A stretch of DNA of 64,000 bases, taken from positions 8,972,854 to 9,036,853 of the forward strand of contig NC_083897.1 in assembly GCF_032452875.1 (NCBI RefSeq), written 5' to 3'. This DNA is from Bos javanicus (Eukaryota > Chordata > Mammalia > Artiodactyla > Bovidae). Below the pieces are notes generated by a model that saw only the letters and a list, made by a program, of their open reading frames with translations, did not search any database and was not told the DNA's origin. This document shows positions 43,894 through 55,140 of the stretch, piece by piece. A program made the position numbers and the translations under genes. Numbering within the stretch: position 1 is the stretch's first letter; the number at the start of each line of letters is the position of its first letter.

Positions 43894-43913
43894 GCATTCT
43901 CTATCACTCCCAA

Positions 43914-44500
43914 GGCTCCAAAATCACTGCAGATGCTGACTGCAGCCATGAAATTAAAAGACACTTGCTCCTTGGAAGAAAAGCTATGACCAACCTAGAC
44001 AGCATATTAAAAAGCAGAGACATTAGTTTAACAACAAAGGTCCATCTAGTCAAAGTTATGGTTTTTCCTGTGGTCATGTATGGATGTGAGAGTTGGACTA
44101 TAAAGAAAGCTGAGCAATGAAGAATTGATGCTTTTGAACTGTGGTGTTGGAGAAGACTCTTGAGAGTCCTTTGGACTGCAAGGAGATCCAACCATTCCAT
44201 CCTAAAGGAAATCAGTCCTGAATATTCATCAGAAGGACTGATGCTGAAACTGAAACTACAATACTTTGGCCACCTGATGCAAAGAGCTGACTCATTAGAA
44301 AAGACCCTGATGCTGCAAAAGATTGAAGGTGGGAGGAGAAGGGGACGACAGAGAATGAGATGGTTGGATGGCATCACTGACTCGATGGACATGAGTTTGA
44401 TTGAGCAAGCTCTGGAGCTGTGATGTACAGGGAGGTCTGGCATGCTACAGTCTATGGGGTCACAAAGAGTCAGACACAACTGAACAACTGAACTAACCTG
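43914..44500 (+). mobile_element. 5'-truncated BovB LINE with perfect TSD
   Basis: Last 587 bp of BovB in sense, starting 'ggctccaaaatcactgcag' and ending 'caactgaactaacctg'. Perfect 11-bp TSD ATCACTCCCAA at 43903-43913 and 44501-44511. Remnant ORFs: 43,9xx-44,120 (YGCESWTIKKAEQ stop) and 44,160-44,423. The codon that is TGA in the 14-kb copy is still CGA here. Confidence 0.96.
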
Positions 44501-44668
44501 ATCACTCCCAACCTCCCAGTGTTTTTCAAAATGAGGCCATGGACCACCTGCTTCACACTCACCTCTGAAGCTTGTTAAAACAGCAGATTCATAAACCCAT
44601 CAGAGGCCACATAATGCATAATCTCTGGGACTGTGGTCTAGAAATCTGCATGTATAATAAGCACTCCA

Positions 44669-44966
44669 CTGTGTATATGTACCACAGCTTTCTTATCCAT
44701 TCATCTGCTGATGGACATCTAGGTTGCTTCCATGTCCTGGCTATTGTAAACAGTGCTGCAATGAACATTGGGATATACGTGTCTCTTTCAATTCTGGTTT
44801 CCTCGGTGTGTATGCCCAGCAGTGGGACTGCTGGGTCATATGGCAGTTCTATTTCTAGTTTTGAAGGAATCTCCACACTGTTTTCCATAGTGGCTGTAGT
44901 ATGGCAAAAACCACTACAATATTGTAAAGTAATTAGCCTCCAATTAAAATAAATAAATTTAAAAAC
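44669..44966 (-). mobile_element. Twin-primed (5'-inverted) L1 insertion
   Basis: Two L1 pieces in opposite orientation within one TSD. 44,669-44,896 is ORF2 end in antisense ('ccattcatctgctgatgg', 'gggactgctgggtcatatgg', 'cacactgttttccatagtgg'). 44,899-44,966 is the L1 3' terminus in sense ('acaatattgtaaagtaatta', 'cctccaattaaaataaat', short A tail). Perfect 12-bp TSD ATAAGCACTCCA at 44657-44668 and 44967-44978. The 99-aa and 126-aa ORFs here are L1. Confidence 0.95.
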
Positions 44967-45114
44967 ATAAGCACTCCAGATGACCAGGGGATTAAAAATA
45001 AAAGAAACACAGCTATTGTAAAAATTATATTTTGTATAATTTTATAAAACATTGGAACTTAACATTTAAAAAAAAATTGACACGGCGGGGAAATTACAAG
45101 GTGTGACTGGATGT

Positions 45115-45320
45115 GTGTGGTAGAGGGTAGGGGAAGAGTCCTGGAGAAAATGCCATTGAAGTTTAGATCTGAAGGCTGCATAGGAGTCTGGTAGGCTGGG
45201 AAGGAGATGGATGAGTGACCGAGGGAGGAGAGAGAGGTGGATAATGTTTCAGGCACAGGGAACAGATTATATGAAGGCTTAGAAGTGATCAAAGTTTTGC
45301 ATGAATAAGCACTTGGCCAA
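45115..45320 (-). mobile_element. L2 fragment, antisense
   Basis: Reversed L2 ORF-end region: 'ttgaagtttagatctgaagg', 'gtttcaggcacagggaacag' and 'attatatgaaggcttagaag'. The minus-strand 103-aa ORF (45,059-45,370) reads this L2 in its own sense direction but is not intact. Confidence 0.65.
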
Positions 45321-46437
45321 AATTTACTTTTCACAGAAAATATATTCAGATCCAAAGGAAAAGGTAACATGGAATTTCAGGCCTCGTGACAAGTGTATAA
45401 ATACTTTATTCTTGGGGGGAGTGGGGTAGTTAGAGGGAGGTTAGGAAGATACATGTCCCACATCATACTAGGTGGAAGCCTTGCCCGTGATACTGTGCCA
45501 GGGTAAAAAGCAATCTTTACTATTTCTGTCTTGCTAGAAAATTGCTGACCTGCTTCTTCTGATTGGGAAGAAAAACGACTTTAGTAGGTGTTAAGCAGCA
45601 GGTGGTGACCACTGTTTCTTAAGACAACATATGAAACACTGAAAATTTATTTCCCAATAAACTAGACTTTCTGAGCTGAACCAAAAAAAGAAAAAAAAAA
45701 AGTGCCATACAATAAAGAGCATAAGGAATAAGAGTATTTCCAATTGCTATTAAATATAATCCAAGTCAAGTGATTCACTGTGGCTCAGGTACAGGCTCTC
45801 TGTCAATACAATTTATAATGGTTTAGCTTCCAAAGCTACACTTCCATTTGACAGTTATTTCCTTTTTTTAAATTTTGTTTTGTTTTAAGTTGGCTACAAT
45901 TTTCAATCACAGTTATCAGTTCATCACTTGGATGAAGGTGACCCAAGCAGCCCTTCTTTATCTAATTCCTGAGGTGCCCTTAGATTATCTGTCACAAACA
46001 AAGTCTACAATGATAACAGGAAAAATAAATTAAATCAAAGATGAGGGTTTATCAGATGCGATCTTCTGTGGGCTGTGCTTTTTTATTAAACATTAATCAA
46101 ATAATCTTTTGAAATGAGGGGTGTGGTTATCCAGAATCTTCTTCCCCCTTGCATGGCTAATTCAACAATCTTAATTAAGAAAGCCTTTTATGATGAGTAT
46201 TATAAACAAAAGCTGCCATCAGTTTGCCAGCCAAATATATTACCTTATTATTTTGAGACACATTTGTATTTTTAAAAGGAATGAAAACTTTCATCAAATA
46301 AACCAAAAGGAATGATAGGAAACTAGCATGGTAAAAGTTGAAATAAACATTTTACAGCTAAATAGTTCTAATACTAGTAATGATATATTTTAAATCAGCA
46401 TTTCATAATATGTAAGAATGTTGCATGCATGTGTGCA
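45321..46437. other. Unassigned repeat-poor stretch; candidate conserved noncoding DNA
   Basis: More than 1 kb with no recognisable repeat other than A runs. 45,760-46,260 contains clustered homeodomain-like (TTAATTAA, TAATTC), GATA/TTATC and TGACAG motifs and lacks ORFs. Confidence 0.4.
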
Positions 46438-46652
46438 AGATCGCTTCAGTCATGTTCAACTCTTTGCGACCCTATGGACCATAGCCTTACAGGCTTCTCT
46501 GTCCGTGGGGATTCTCCAGGCAGATTACTAAGATGAGTTGCCATGCCCTCCTCCAGAGGATCTTCCTGACCCAGGGATCGAACCCATGATTCTTGTATCT
46601 CCTGCATTGGCAGATGGGTTCTTTACCAGTAGTGATACCTGGCAAGCATGAT
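46438..46652 (-). mobile_element. Bov-tA SINE, antisense
   Basis: Antisense Bov-tA: 'tcgcttcagtcatgttcaac', 'cagggatcgaacccatgat' (reversed B box) and 'gttctttaccagtagtgata'. Moderately diverged; TSD not recognised. Confidence 0.9.
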
Positions 46653-46880
46653 ATATGGGAAGGTTAGTGAGTGTTTTAAAAGAAAAAATTATTAATACAA
46701 ATAAATTTGGAAAACTTTGTGATAACTACATATGTACAGGTTTCTTAATTATAGGACTTCTCAGAGTCTTTAATATGCTGACACATATCAATTACCAAGA
46801 GAAGTTTATGGTAAGCAGGAGTTCCTAAGCACACTGACTGTTTACCTTTCTTCAGTAAATAGTTCAAAACTCTGCCTTTA

Positions 46881-46928
46881 AAACCACAATATTGTAATTA
46901 TCCTCCAATTAAAATAAATTAATTAAAA
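46881..46928 (+). mobile_element. 48-bp L1 insertion with 15-bp TSD
   Basis: Only the last bases of the L1 3' UTR ('acaatattgtaattatcc', 'tccaattaaaataaatta') plus a short A tail, flanked by the perfect 15-bp TSD AAAACTCTGCCTTTA at 46866-46880 and 46929-46943. Confidence 0.93.
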
Positions 46929-46943
46929 AAAACTCTGCCTTTA

Positions 46944-48129
46944 TATTTTGGGAAATTAGAATCATTTGAAAAAAATCATTATCTCTAAACTTAAGAAATG
47001 GTATAAATCTTGTTTAATCACTTCTTTTAAAATTACCTGTATTCAAGAGATCTTCAAATCTCTTAAAACATTTCACCAATGCAGTCCTCTAGTCAGCAAC
47101 TTTCAGCTTTGGCAGTGGAGTGTGTCTATAACTTCCATACTGGACATGCAATCCAGGGTGACTAAACAAATTGGACTGAGCCAAGAGTACCACTTCACAT
47201 GACTGAGTCACACAGTGTAGACATAATTAATTAAAAATGTGTGTGTGTAAAACAGAAAGTATGGAGAAAGAAGGTTTATTTGCTTGTTGTATTCCTCCTG
47301 TACATTCTCACTCAAAACAGAAGAACAAAATTGGAGAAGTTATCAGAATGGAGTTGTCAGAAAGTGGATAAAATTGAGTATTTCTGCAGCATTCATAATT
47401 ACTTTAAGACTGAACAAGGAATGTGGGTCTTAACAAGCCACAATAGTTCAGAATGAGCCTTGATATTCTGAGCAGGCTTTGTAATCAGCAAATTGAAAAA
47501 TCACCATGCAGCCCCAGAAATACCATCCTACAGTATGTCTTTTAGCATTATTATATATTATCAAGGCAATTGTAGTTCTTTTTTGAGGGGTTATGCATTG
47601 TGACATTTTTACATGATAGCTCTCAACGGGCCTTTTAGTACTGATAGATAACCTAGTTTATAGAACTATTTTACTTTTTTTAAGAGGTCTCTAATCATGT
47701 AATCATAGGTGATTTGGAAATGGCTTTGAAGGACTCTTAGAGCTGTTGAGTTAATAACATGCATTACCAACATTCCAAAATGTTCACTCTCTAAATGAGC
47801 CATTCTTATTCTCTTTCCCTCCTCCTCTCTCCTCATCTATGTGGGTATGTGTACATAATGTGGGCTGAATTAGAATGAGTACTCTAATTTTACATATCAT
47901 GAGAGATAGCATCTCTTGATATAGTACAGGCCTGGAAGTCATTTTCAAACACTCTTAGTATACTTAAATTTCCTGTGGTTAGTCAAAAGGATACTGACCT
48001 TGCTTGTTGTTTCCAGTACTTTCCCACTCCTACTCATGCCTATGCTCATCCATTTCTACTGCTCTCCCTATAGTGTTGCTAAATGTAACACATTACTGAT
48101 TTTGGAGGACTATCCTGTGAAAAAGAATG
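46944..48129. other. Unassigned stretch, no gene
   Basis: About 1.2 kb of AT-rich DNA with no nameable repeat. ORFs of 71-78 aa (46,966-47,202; 47,241-47,456) show no family signature. Confidence 0.4.
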
Positions 48130-48660
48130 GGCACTCTCACTTATACACTGTTGCTAGGATTGTAAACATATATAATCTTTGGGGAGGACATTTTTAGCAG
48201 TATATACATATCAGATATCTTTCATTTATTTTCCTGTCAAAATATTAAATGTGTATATCCTTTGACTCAATTCCACTTCCTAAAGGATAATTACACAGGT
48301 GCATAAATATGGATGTACATGGAATTCATTGTAGTGTTGCTCATATAAATAAAAAATTGGAAATGGCCTAATTGCCCACACATACAAATGGATATAAAGC
48401 AGCCAAGGTAGATCTATATATACTGACATAAAAGGATTTCCAGTGTATATTGTTAAGAAAGGGAAGAAGCCAGACATAATAATACATATAACACAATCTT
48501 ATTTACATTTTAAAAATATCATAGAAGGACACCTAATACATTATTATTATTGAGTACTTCTGCATAGGGGAATGGGTTGACACAGGGTGGGGTGAAAACT
48601 ACAGGAATTTTCAGTTTTATACTTTTGTATAGTTTGTTTCATTTCTGCAGTAAGCATATA
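48130..48660 (+). mobile_element. Old L1 (L1ME-type) 3' fragment
   Basis: Sense L1M: 'tatacactgttgctaggatt', 'tcaattccacttcctaaagg', 'aaaaattggaaatggcctaa', 'gggaatgggttgacacagg' and 'atagtttgtttcatttctg'. Diverged, no open frame. Confidence 0.7.
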
Positions 48661-48892
48661 ATGCTGTATTAACTGCATAACTAATATTTTTACAGTAAAA
48701 TGAGATTGTAATAATCTCCAAAACATTAGTTTCAAAAGTCATACACTCAGAGGAAAGAAATGAAAGGCATTTGATGATAGTTCTCATCAGGCAGATTAAA
48801 GTATTATTAAGGGACATACTCATTACTTTTCTTAGGTTTTAGGCCAGTGAAATATCTATTACTTTTTTGAGTACTGGTGGTGCACAGACCTT

Positions 48893-49136
48893 AGAGTGTC
48901 CCCCATGTTCATGTCCTTATATAATCCCCTCCTTTGAGTGTAGGCACAGCCTATGACTTGCTTCTAGCCAACAGAATATGGCAAAGGTGATGGAATATCA
49001 CTCCCCTAATTATACTGCCACTTATACATATAAGACTCATTTTACCAGCATATAGTAGAGAGCCTTTCTCTCTCTCTTTCTCCCTCATGCTGTCTTTGAA
49101 GAAGCTGCCATGCTTTGAGTGGGCTTATGAAGGAGG
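48893..49136 (+). mobile_element. MLT1-like LTR, left part
   Basis: 5' half of an old LTR: 'agagtgtcccccatgttcat', 'tgtccttatataatcccctc', 'gccaacagaatatggcaaag', 'gtgatggaatatcactccc' and 'aagaagctgccatgctttg'. The 3' half resumes at 49,556. Confidence 0.6.
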
Positions 49137-49555
49137 TATTGGAGGGGGTCATCAAAAAGGCATGACTGCCAGTTGACCCTTCAGCTGAAACCTGGGCAGA
49201 GGTTCCTCATCCCTTCCCCTACCCTTGGGTTGTACATTCTGTCCCCAGGGTAGGAGTTGTTTCAAATAAGCAGCTTTGAGAAAGAAAAATGTTGTGGAGA
49301 CCATTTGGATGTTATAAGTGAACAAACCCAGCTAAGACCTCTATGTAAACTTTTAAGATTCTGGTGAGTAGGTACAGAGATTTACTTATCTTGTAACCAC
49401 CCAAGAGAAGCCTTATATGTAAATTCCCTTGTTTATTAAAACTGCTACCTGCAAGTTTGGAGTGGTCTAAGTCTTTCTTTGGTCTTTCCTTACCCTCTGT
49501 GTATGGGGGCACTTCAGATTTTACCTGGGGAACTCTTGACTTCACTAACCCACAA
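49137..49555 (+). mobile_element. Probable ERV-type solo LTR nested in MLT1-like LTR
   Basis: About 420 bp that splits the MLT1-like repeat. It has an LTR-like layout: a U3-like region, an ATTAAA polyadenylation-type signal at 49,435-49,440, then a G/T-rich R/U5-like segment ('gtctttctttggtctttcct', 'ctctgtgtatgggggcac'). No gag, pol or env sequence is present. Exact edges and TSD could not be fixed; another repeat class remains possible. Confidence 0.45.
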
Positions 49556-49862
49556 GGGAGCCATGTGGCAAGGACCGGAGAGTAGCTTCCAGTGGCTTGA
49601 GAGCAATCCTTGGCTTACAACCAGCAAGAAAATAGGAAAGTCAGTCCTACAACCACAGGAATTTAATTCTGCCAACAACCACATGCATTCAGAAGACGAT
49701 CCTCAGATGAGACATCAGTCCCAACTAACATCATAATTTCAGCCTGGTAAACCATGAGCAGGTAACTCATTTGGGTGTGCCTAGATTCCTGACTCATAAC
49801 AGTTGTGAGATAATAAATGATTTGTTGTTGAAAGTCCTTAAGTTGTGTGCTCATTTGTTATA
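49556..49862 (+). mobile_element. MLT1-like LTR, right part
   Basis: 3' half of the split LTR: 'gagccatgtggcaaggacc', 'ttctgccaacaaccacatg', 'cagatgagacatcagtccc', 'ttcagcctggtaaaccatga', 'tagattcctgactcataaca', 'gttgtgagataataaatg' and 'gtgctcatttgttatac'. The 85-aa ORF at 49,479-49,736 is LTR sequence. Confidence 0.65.
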
Positions 49863-50029
49863 CAATTACCTCATTCTACAATCCGTCTGATGCCATAGAA
49901 ACCAGTAGAATATAAGAGAATGCACTATCAACTAATTTGTCTACCAACTCCCTCTCACTGAATCACTAATGAGTCCATATATATGAACTTTACAAATCAC
50001 TTTCTGTATGTTAGACACTAGCCTATGCA

Positions 50030-50180
50030 TTTACATCATTTATCTAACAATATCCTCACATTACTCCTAGGAAGTGGCCACAGATAAGGATGCTGTGGCT
50101 TGAAAAGTTTACAGAATTTGCCCAAGGTGGCACAGCTAGTATGTAGCTAAGCCAGGATTCATACCCCAAATCTCTGTTTA
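50030..50180 (-). mobile_element. MIR SINE, antisense
   Basis: Reversed MIR core: 'aacaatatcctcacattact', 'atttgcccaaggtggcacag', 'ctaagccaggattcatacc'. Confidence 0.75.
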
Positions 50181-51784
50181 ACAGGACATTCAAAAAATCA
50201 ACAAGTTATCCAATGTTCAAAAAACCCATTTCCCTTTCAGATAATATATTTAAAATCAGTGATTATAAAACAAGATGGTAGTCTGGCTATCCACCCAAAG
50301 TTAGTAGATCAAATACTACTTCTTTTCCCTAAAATATGTTACATCTTCCAGTGATTTGAAATAAAAAGTACGAGTTATTAACAGTAGAACTTGGCTACAA
50401 TATCACACAGCTTTATGTATTCTGCCATTCTTATAATTTCCTCTCTGAGTTACATCATAGTAGTGGCTGATAACCCATGTCAAGGGTAGTTCTGTTCCTT
50501 AATATCAGGAGATCAGTGACTTTTTAAGTTCACATGGGCTTCCTTTTAAAGGAAATAAACCCTACAAAACTAAAAAGCCTGAAGCATAGAGCTGCATACC
50601 AGAATATGACACAATCAATGTAATCATCAATAGGCAAGTTGAGATAAACATCATCCTGACAGGATATGTAGCTGAAGAAGGCCAGAGGAAGAATGACTCA
50701 ATTTTATTTTTCCCATGGGCAAAGGCAGAAAGAATGTCATCACGAACAAATTAAACTCCTACCACAAAGCATTTGTATACTATGCCATGCCAGAAAGCAA
50801 AGGGCAAACCACTAATCTCCACAGATAATAATTAGAAAAAACACAGTACAAAAAAAAAATCAGGAATACTCAGGGCAAAAGGATATTAGGAAATATCACT
50901 ATCAATTGTGATGACTCTTCTAGAATGTGCATTTTGACTGATTTTATAGGCTGTGATTTTCTCACCATAGGCATTGAGAATTAGCATTCAAACACTAGGA
51001 GAACAAAGTTTAATTAACTTAGATTTCTGAATAAAGACACAACCAGAGAGCAAAAGGGATATCCAATGCTATGGCTGAATCTGCTGTTCAAACTGCAGAA
51101 CCATATGCACTGCTGCTTTTATTGCCTCTTCACCTTATCAGCTGAAAATTGTTGCCACAGCAAGAAAATGATCTTCGTGATCCACATTTTCTCCCATTTA
51201 TGACCTCTCCTCTCTCTGCCTTCTCTTCAGAGTCAATGCAATGTATAACTTGGACCCTGAGATCAGAGGTCAAAATGAATGGAGGAGACACCAGGAGGAC
51301 AGTTCTGAGTATTACAGGGTAACGCAAGAGAATACTCAGGTAGATTTTCTGAGGACTCCAGAAAACTTCTGGTTTACATCTGATTATTTGGGGATGAGAA
51401 TGGATAGAAAAGGATATATAATAGATCAAAATATATCTTATATCGAAGTGGCATGCATGTGCCCAGGCACACACATACACAATACAAACATAAATTCCTC
51501 ATATTCAAGCGACCCATAATCAAGTTCAGATCTGCCTGTCCCAGTACACGTCTCACTACTCTTCCACTTGACCTTGGGCAGGATGACGAAACAACATCAA
51601 CGGCATCTAAAAATTCTGGAGAATCTAGAGAAATCATTTTCCTCAAAGGAACAATTGGACAACAGTACTAACTTCTACTGAAAGTTTAAGTAGGATAAGA
51701 AGTAAAATGAGGACTGGGTCAAAATGTTAGTGATGATCTTTATGACTGTAATAGAATAGTGGAAATAGAAGTCAAATTACAGTT
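50181..51784. other. Unassigned stretch, no gene
   Basis: About 1.6 kb without nameable repeats. The 92-aa ORF at 51,241-51,519 and opposing 90-116 aa ORFs overlap each other, and none shows a domain, signal peptide or exon context. A gene cannot be excluded but is not supported. Confidence 0.4.
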
Positions 51785-52480
51785 TATTTTATTCATTTGA
51801 TTCAACAAATACTTATTTTTCTCCAACTACGAGCCAAACATTGTTACAGCTGGTAAGAATTCAGATAAAAGTCCTTTGTGTATGGACTTAAGTTCTAGTG
51901 GGGAAAGCAGATAAATAATAAGACAAATAAGTTGAAGTATATTAGATGGTGACAAGAGCTAAATACAAAATTAAAACATAGAAGGGAGATAGGGTATACA
52001 TGTACGGGTAAGGAATCTGAAGTTGTCATTTTAGATGATACAGTCAGGTAAGGACTCATAGAGTAGGTTATAATTAGGTCAAGACCCCAAAATATTAAGG
52101 AATAAGTCATGAAGACTGAGGACTTAATGGTAAAGGAAGAAGTACTTACAAGGTAATAGAGAAATTGATACAAGTGAGAGAGAAGTAAAGGTTTAAGTTC
52201 TAAAGGAAATGAGGGATGTATGGGGTTAAAAACACAGAATGAAAATTGACATTGAAAAGGGGGAGGGCTACTTATGACTGAAAATTCTGGAGAGACTCAG
52301 TATAAACACAGGATAGAATGCTGAGACAGGAAGCAAGCGTTTCTGCTGGCTGTGAGAGTATGTGTAAAGCAAGTAGTTCAAAGATGGCAATATAGCAATA
52401 AGAACGGGGTGGTTAGAAAAGGAGTTGAGTTAGGGATAAAAATAAGGACAAGGGGGTAGTCTTAAGGACTTGGCTAAGGT
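51785..52480 (-). mobile_element. L2 LINE, antisense
   Basis: Starts with the reversed L2 terminus 'catttgattcaacaaatact', 'ctacgagccaaacattgtta', 'cttaagttctagtggggaa', then 'agataaataataagacaaat' and 'tggtgacaagagctaaatac' and the diverged coding end. The 92-aa minus ORF is L2-derived or chance. Confidence 0.7.
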
Positions 52481-53130
52481 TTGATATTATGAATATGAAG
52501 TGGCACCAATCAGGCATGTGATTTTCTCCGACAACTGTCAGCACAGTGGAAAAAGAAAGAAAGAAAATATCAACTGTAAACGATCAATGCAGAAGATGGG
52601 TAAGATGGCACAAGGATCTCAAAAAGTTCACGGTAAAATGTGTTGGAATTAGTAAGAAAGAAATCTTTAAAAAAAAAAAAAAAGAAATCATAAAAAGATC
52701 TGAAGTTTAGGTAAATAGGTAGCTAAGGAGTTGTGAGGCCCTAGAGTTCTTGGTACCAGAAGTGATTTAGTGAGAGGAAAGGAGAAGTGACTTTCTGAAG
52801 AAGAGTGGAGGCAATGATCATTGGCCTGAAGAAAGTCAAGGAACAATGATTTAAGTTGGGGTTTCAGGTGAGTTATCTGTCAAAACATACAGATTATTTC
52901 AGGTGAGTATTTTTTCTGTCAAAAAAGTAGATTTGTCAATCTTAATTAAAAATTAGGCAGAATATAAATCTAGACATATTCAAGGTAAAAAAAAATTAAA
53001 ATGTCAATTATACAAGCTCAACTAGAATTTCCCTTCAAGTGAAGGCTTCCTGCATCCCTCTTTCTTCTCTTTCCTGGCCAAATGACTTCCTTCCTTCTCT
53101 GTATTCCATTACTCCTTTCCTCATATCTCA
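52481..53130. other. Unassigned stretch, no gene
   Basis: A-rich, with GAAAGAAAGAAAG (about 52,554-52,566) and an A run at 52,669-52,683. No gene. Confidence 0.4.
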
Positions 53131-53140
53131 AGTGTGGCAT

Positions 53141-53373
53141 TTGTGTGTGTGCATGCATGCCACGTTGCTTCAGTTGTATCTGACTCTTTGCAATCCTATG
53201 GACTATAGCCTGCCAGGCTTCTCTGTCCATGGGGTTCCCCAGGCAAGAGTACTATAGTGGGTTGTCATGCCATTCTCCAGGTGATCTTTCCGACCCAGGG
53301 ATCTAACCTGTGTCTCTTCCATCTGTTGCATTGGCAGGCAAGTTCTTTACCACTAACACCACCTAGGAAGCCC
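53141..53373 (-). mobile_element. Bov-tA SINE, antisense, with TSD
   Basis: Antisense Bov-tA with a TG-rich tail at its start ('ttgtgtgtgtgcatgcatgc'), body, reversed B box 'cagggatctaacctgtgtc' and head 'ccactaacaccacctagg'. Flanking 10-bp TSD with one mismatch: AGTGTGGCAT 53131-53140, AGTATGGCAT 53374-53383. Confidence 0.92.
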
Positions 53374-53539
53374 AGTATGGCATATATTACATTGTTATCA
53401 TAGGATACTTAACTTTTCTGCTAGTATCTTAGTTTTATGGAGAGTAGGTATAATACATTGTTTATCTTTTCATCACTAGAGCCTGGCATGGTGAAAGAGG
53501 TAAACACATTAACTGAATCATAAATCTATCTAACAATGT

Positions 53540-53800
53540 CAACTGCTGCTGCTGCTAAGTCGCTTCAGTCGTGTCCGACTCTTTGCGACCCCATAGACGG
53601 CAGCCCACCAGGCTCCTCTGTCCCTGGGATTCTCCAGGCAAGAATACTGGAGTCGGGTGCCATTTCCTTCTCCAATGCAAGCATGCGTGCTAAGTCACTT
53701 CAGTCGTGTCCAACTCTGTGCGACCCTATGGACAGCAGCCCTCCAAGATCCTCTGTCCACAGGATTCTCCAGTCAAGAATACTGGAGTGGGTTGCTATCG
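53540..53800 (-). mobile_element. Bov-A2 SINE, antisense
   Basis: Two Bov-A units in antisense, each starting with a 'gctaagtc' motif: 53,541-53,676 and 53,686-53,800. The linker is 'aatgcaagcatgcgtgc' rather than the usual CACTTTCAC-type sequence. Only GTCAAC repeats at the flanks. The 100-aa ORF is SINE sequence. Confidence 0.92.
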
Positions 53801-53849
53801 TCAACAGCCATTCAGTAAATGAGAAAATATCCCCCTAAATGCCTATTGT

Positions 53850-53871
53850 AAAAAAAAAAAAAAAAAAAAAA
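53850..53871. repeat. Poly-A run, 22 bp
   Basis: Uninterrupted A run 50 bp downstream of the antisense Bov-A2; not obviously its tail, since the SINE is in reverse orientation. Confidence 0.95.
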
Positions 53872-55126
53872 CAACTCATTGCAATACAACAACAGAAAAT
53901 GTTTTGCAAATACTATTTGGAGAAAGAATCTCAAAATCTAAAGACATATTTTAAATAGATACTCTCAACTGTTGTTAGGCGAAATAGTGGAAAATGCATT
54001 TAAGTTAAAATAATGACTTTCAAAGTAATAAAACGCATTAACTCTGGGGAAGTAGGATAAACTTATTCAATAAAAGATAATACAAGTCCAGCTATACTGC
54101 ACTCAACTCTGCCTGCTAGGGTGATAGGAAAACATAAAATGTAATTGGATTAAAAATGATGTTTTCTGCAAATGGACGTACAAAGAATACTTAAAGACTG
54201 AATATTAGCCAACATCACTAAAGAAAAAGAAAACTCATTAAATCAAGTCCACTTCATAGTCATCTAACCTACATAATCTTCATTAGTGTTATTTTGAGAT
54301 GGTCTGGTTTAATTAAAATCATTAGTGTCCAGGAATATTTCACAGGTGAGACTTCCATATATTTTACATTTGATGGCTTTCATGTATTTTACATTCTTAT
54401 ATTTACCTTTATAAATCACAGTTCTTAACTGAAATCAAGATAAAACGAGTATAGAAGCATATACTAAACTTTTCATCTATGTCTTTTCTATACAAAATCA
54501 TCTTTCCCAGCCATTATTGAGCATTACTTAAATGCATTACTTTGTGTGAAATTCTCCACTCAAAGAAATAATAACTCAATACAAAAAAGAGCTGGAAGTT
54601 CAATAGAGTTGTTATGATGACTCATGCTAGAAATACAGATTTTAAAAAGTATAGAATTTGAACAAGTAACATGAAGAACATGTAACAGGCTGGAGGGTTC
54701 TAATCTTTACTTTATTCCTTTGTAAGATTTCTTAAGCCCTTCACTGTGCAGTTTTTCTCAGTTTTGATTTTGAAGTAATTTTACAAGCAAAACTTTAATT
54801 ATCTAAAAGATTAGGGTGACAGGTGAAGAAGAAAAAGGGAAGTTGAAGCCTCTGTCCTTCCCCCTAATCCAGACTCTGTTTCCTTTCAGTTTTACATCTT
54901 GGATTCTTTTGGAAATGATGGTCACAAGAGAGAAAAGTAGACTCTAGGTGGGTAGGGGGGGATGGGAAATAAAGCCAAGGGGAAAGGAAGATTTGTGTAT
55001 AGAGGGTGAGAAGGTACTTTGGAGGAGTCTCCGCAGTTTATGTATGTTTGGGGAGAAGTGTGGGAAGGGGAAAGGAGTAAATTTGACAATAATGTCAACA
55101 TAGAAAGAAAATAAGAGTGCTCCCCT
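53872..55126. other. Unassigned stretch, no gene
   Basis: About 1.25 kb of AT-rich DNA without nameable repeats or ORFs of note; G-rich purine tract at about 54,940-55,080. Confidence 0.45.
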
Positions 55127-55140
55127 CTTTAGGATCTATG

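Noticed and set aside
46377..46670. ATGATATAT at both sides of the antisense Bov-tA at 46.4 kb as a TSD
   Set aside because: The left copy is about 60 bp away from the SINE edge in AT-rich DNA, so it is probably coincidence.
51241..51646. Overlapping 90-116 aa ORFs on both strands
   Set aside because: They overlap on opposite strands with no family similarity that I recognise and no start or splice context. Left as unassigned.
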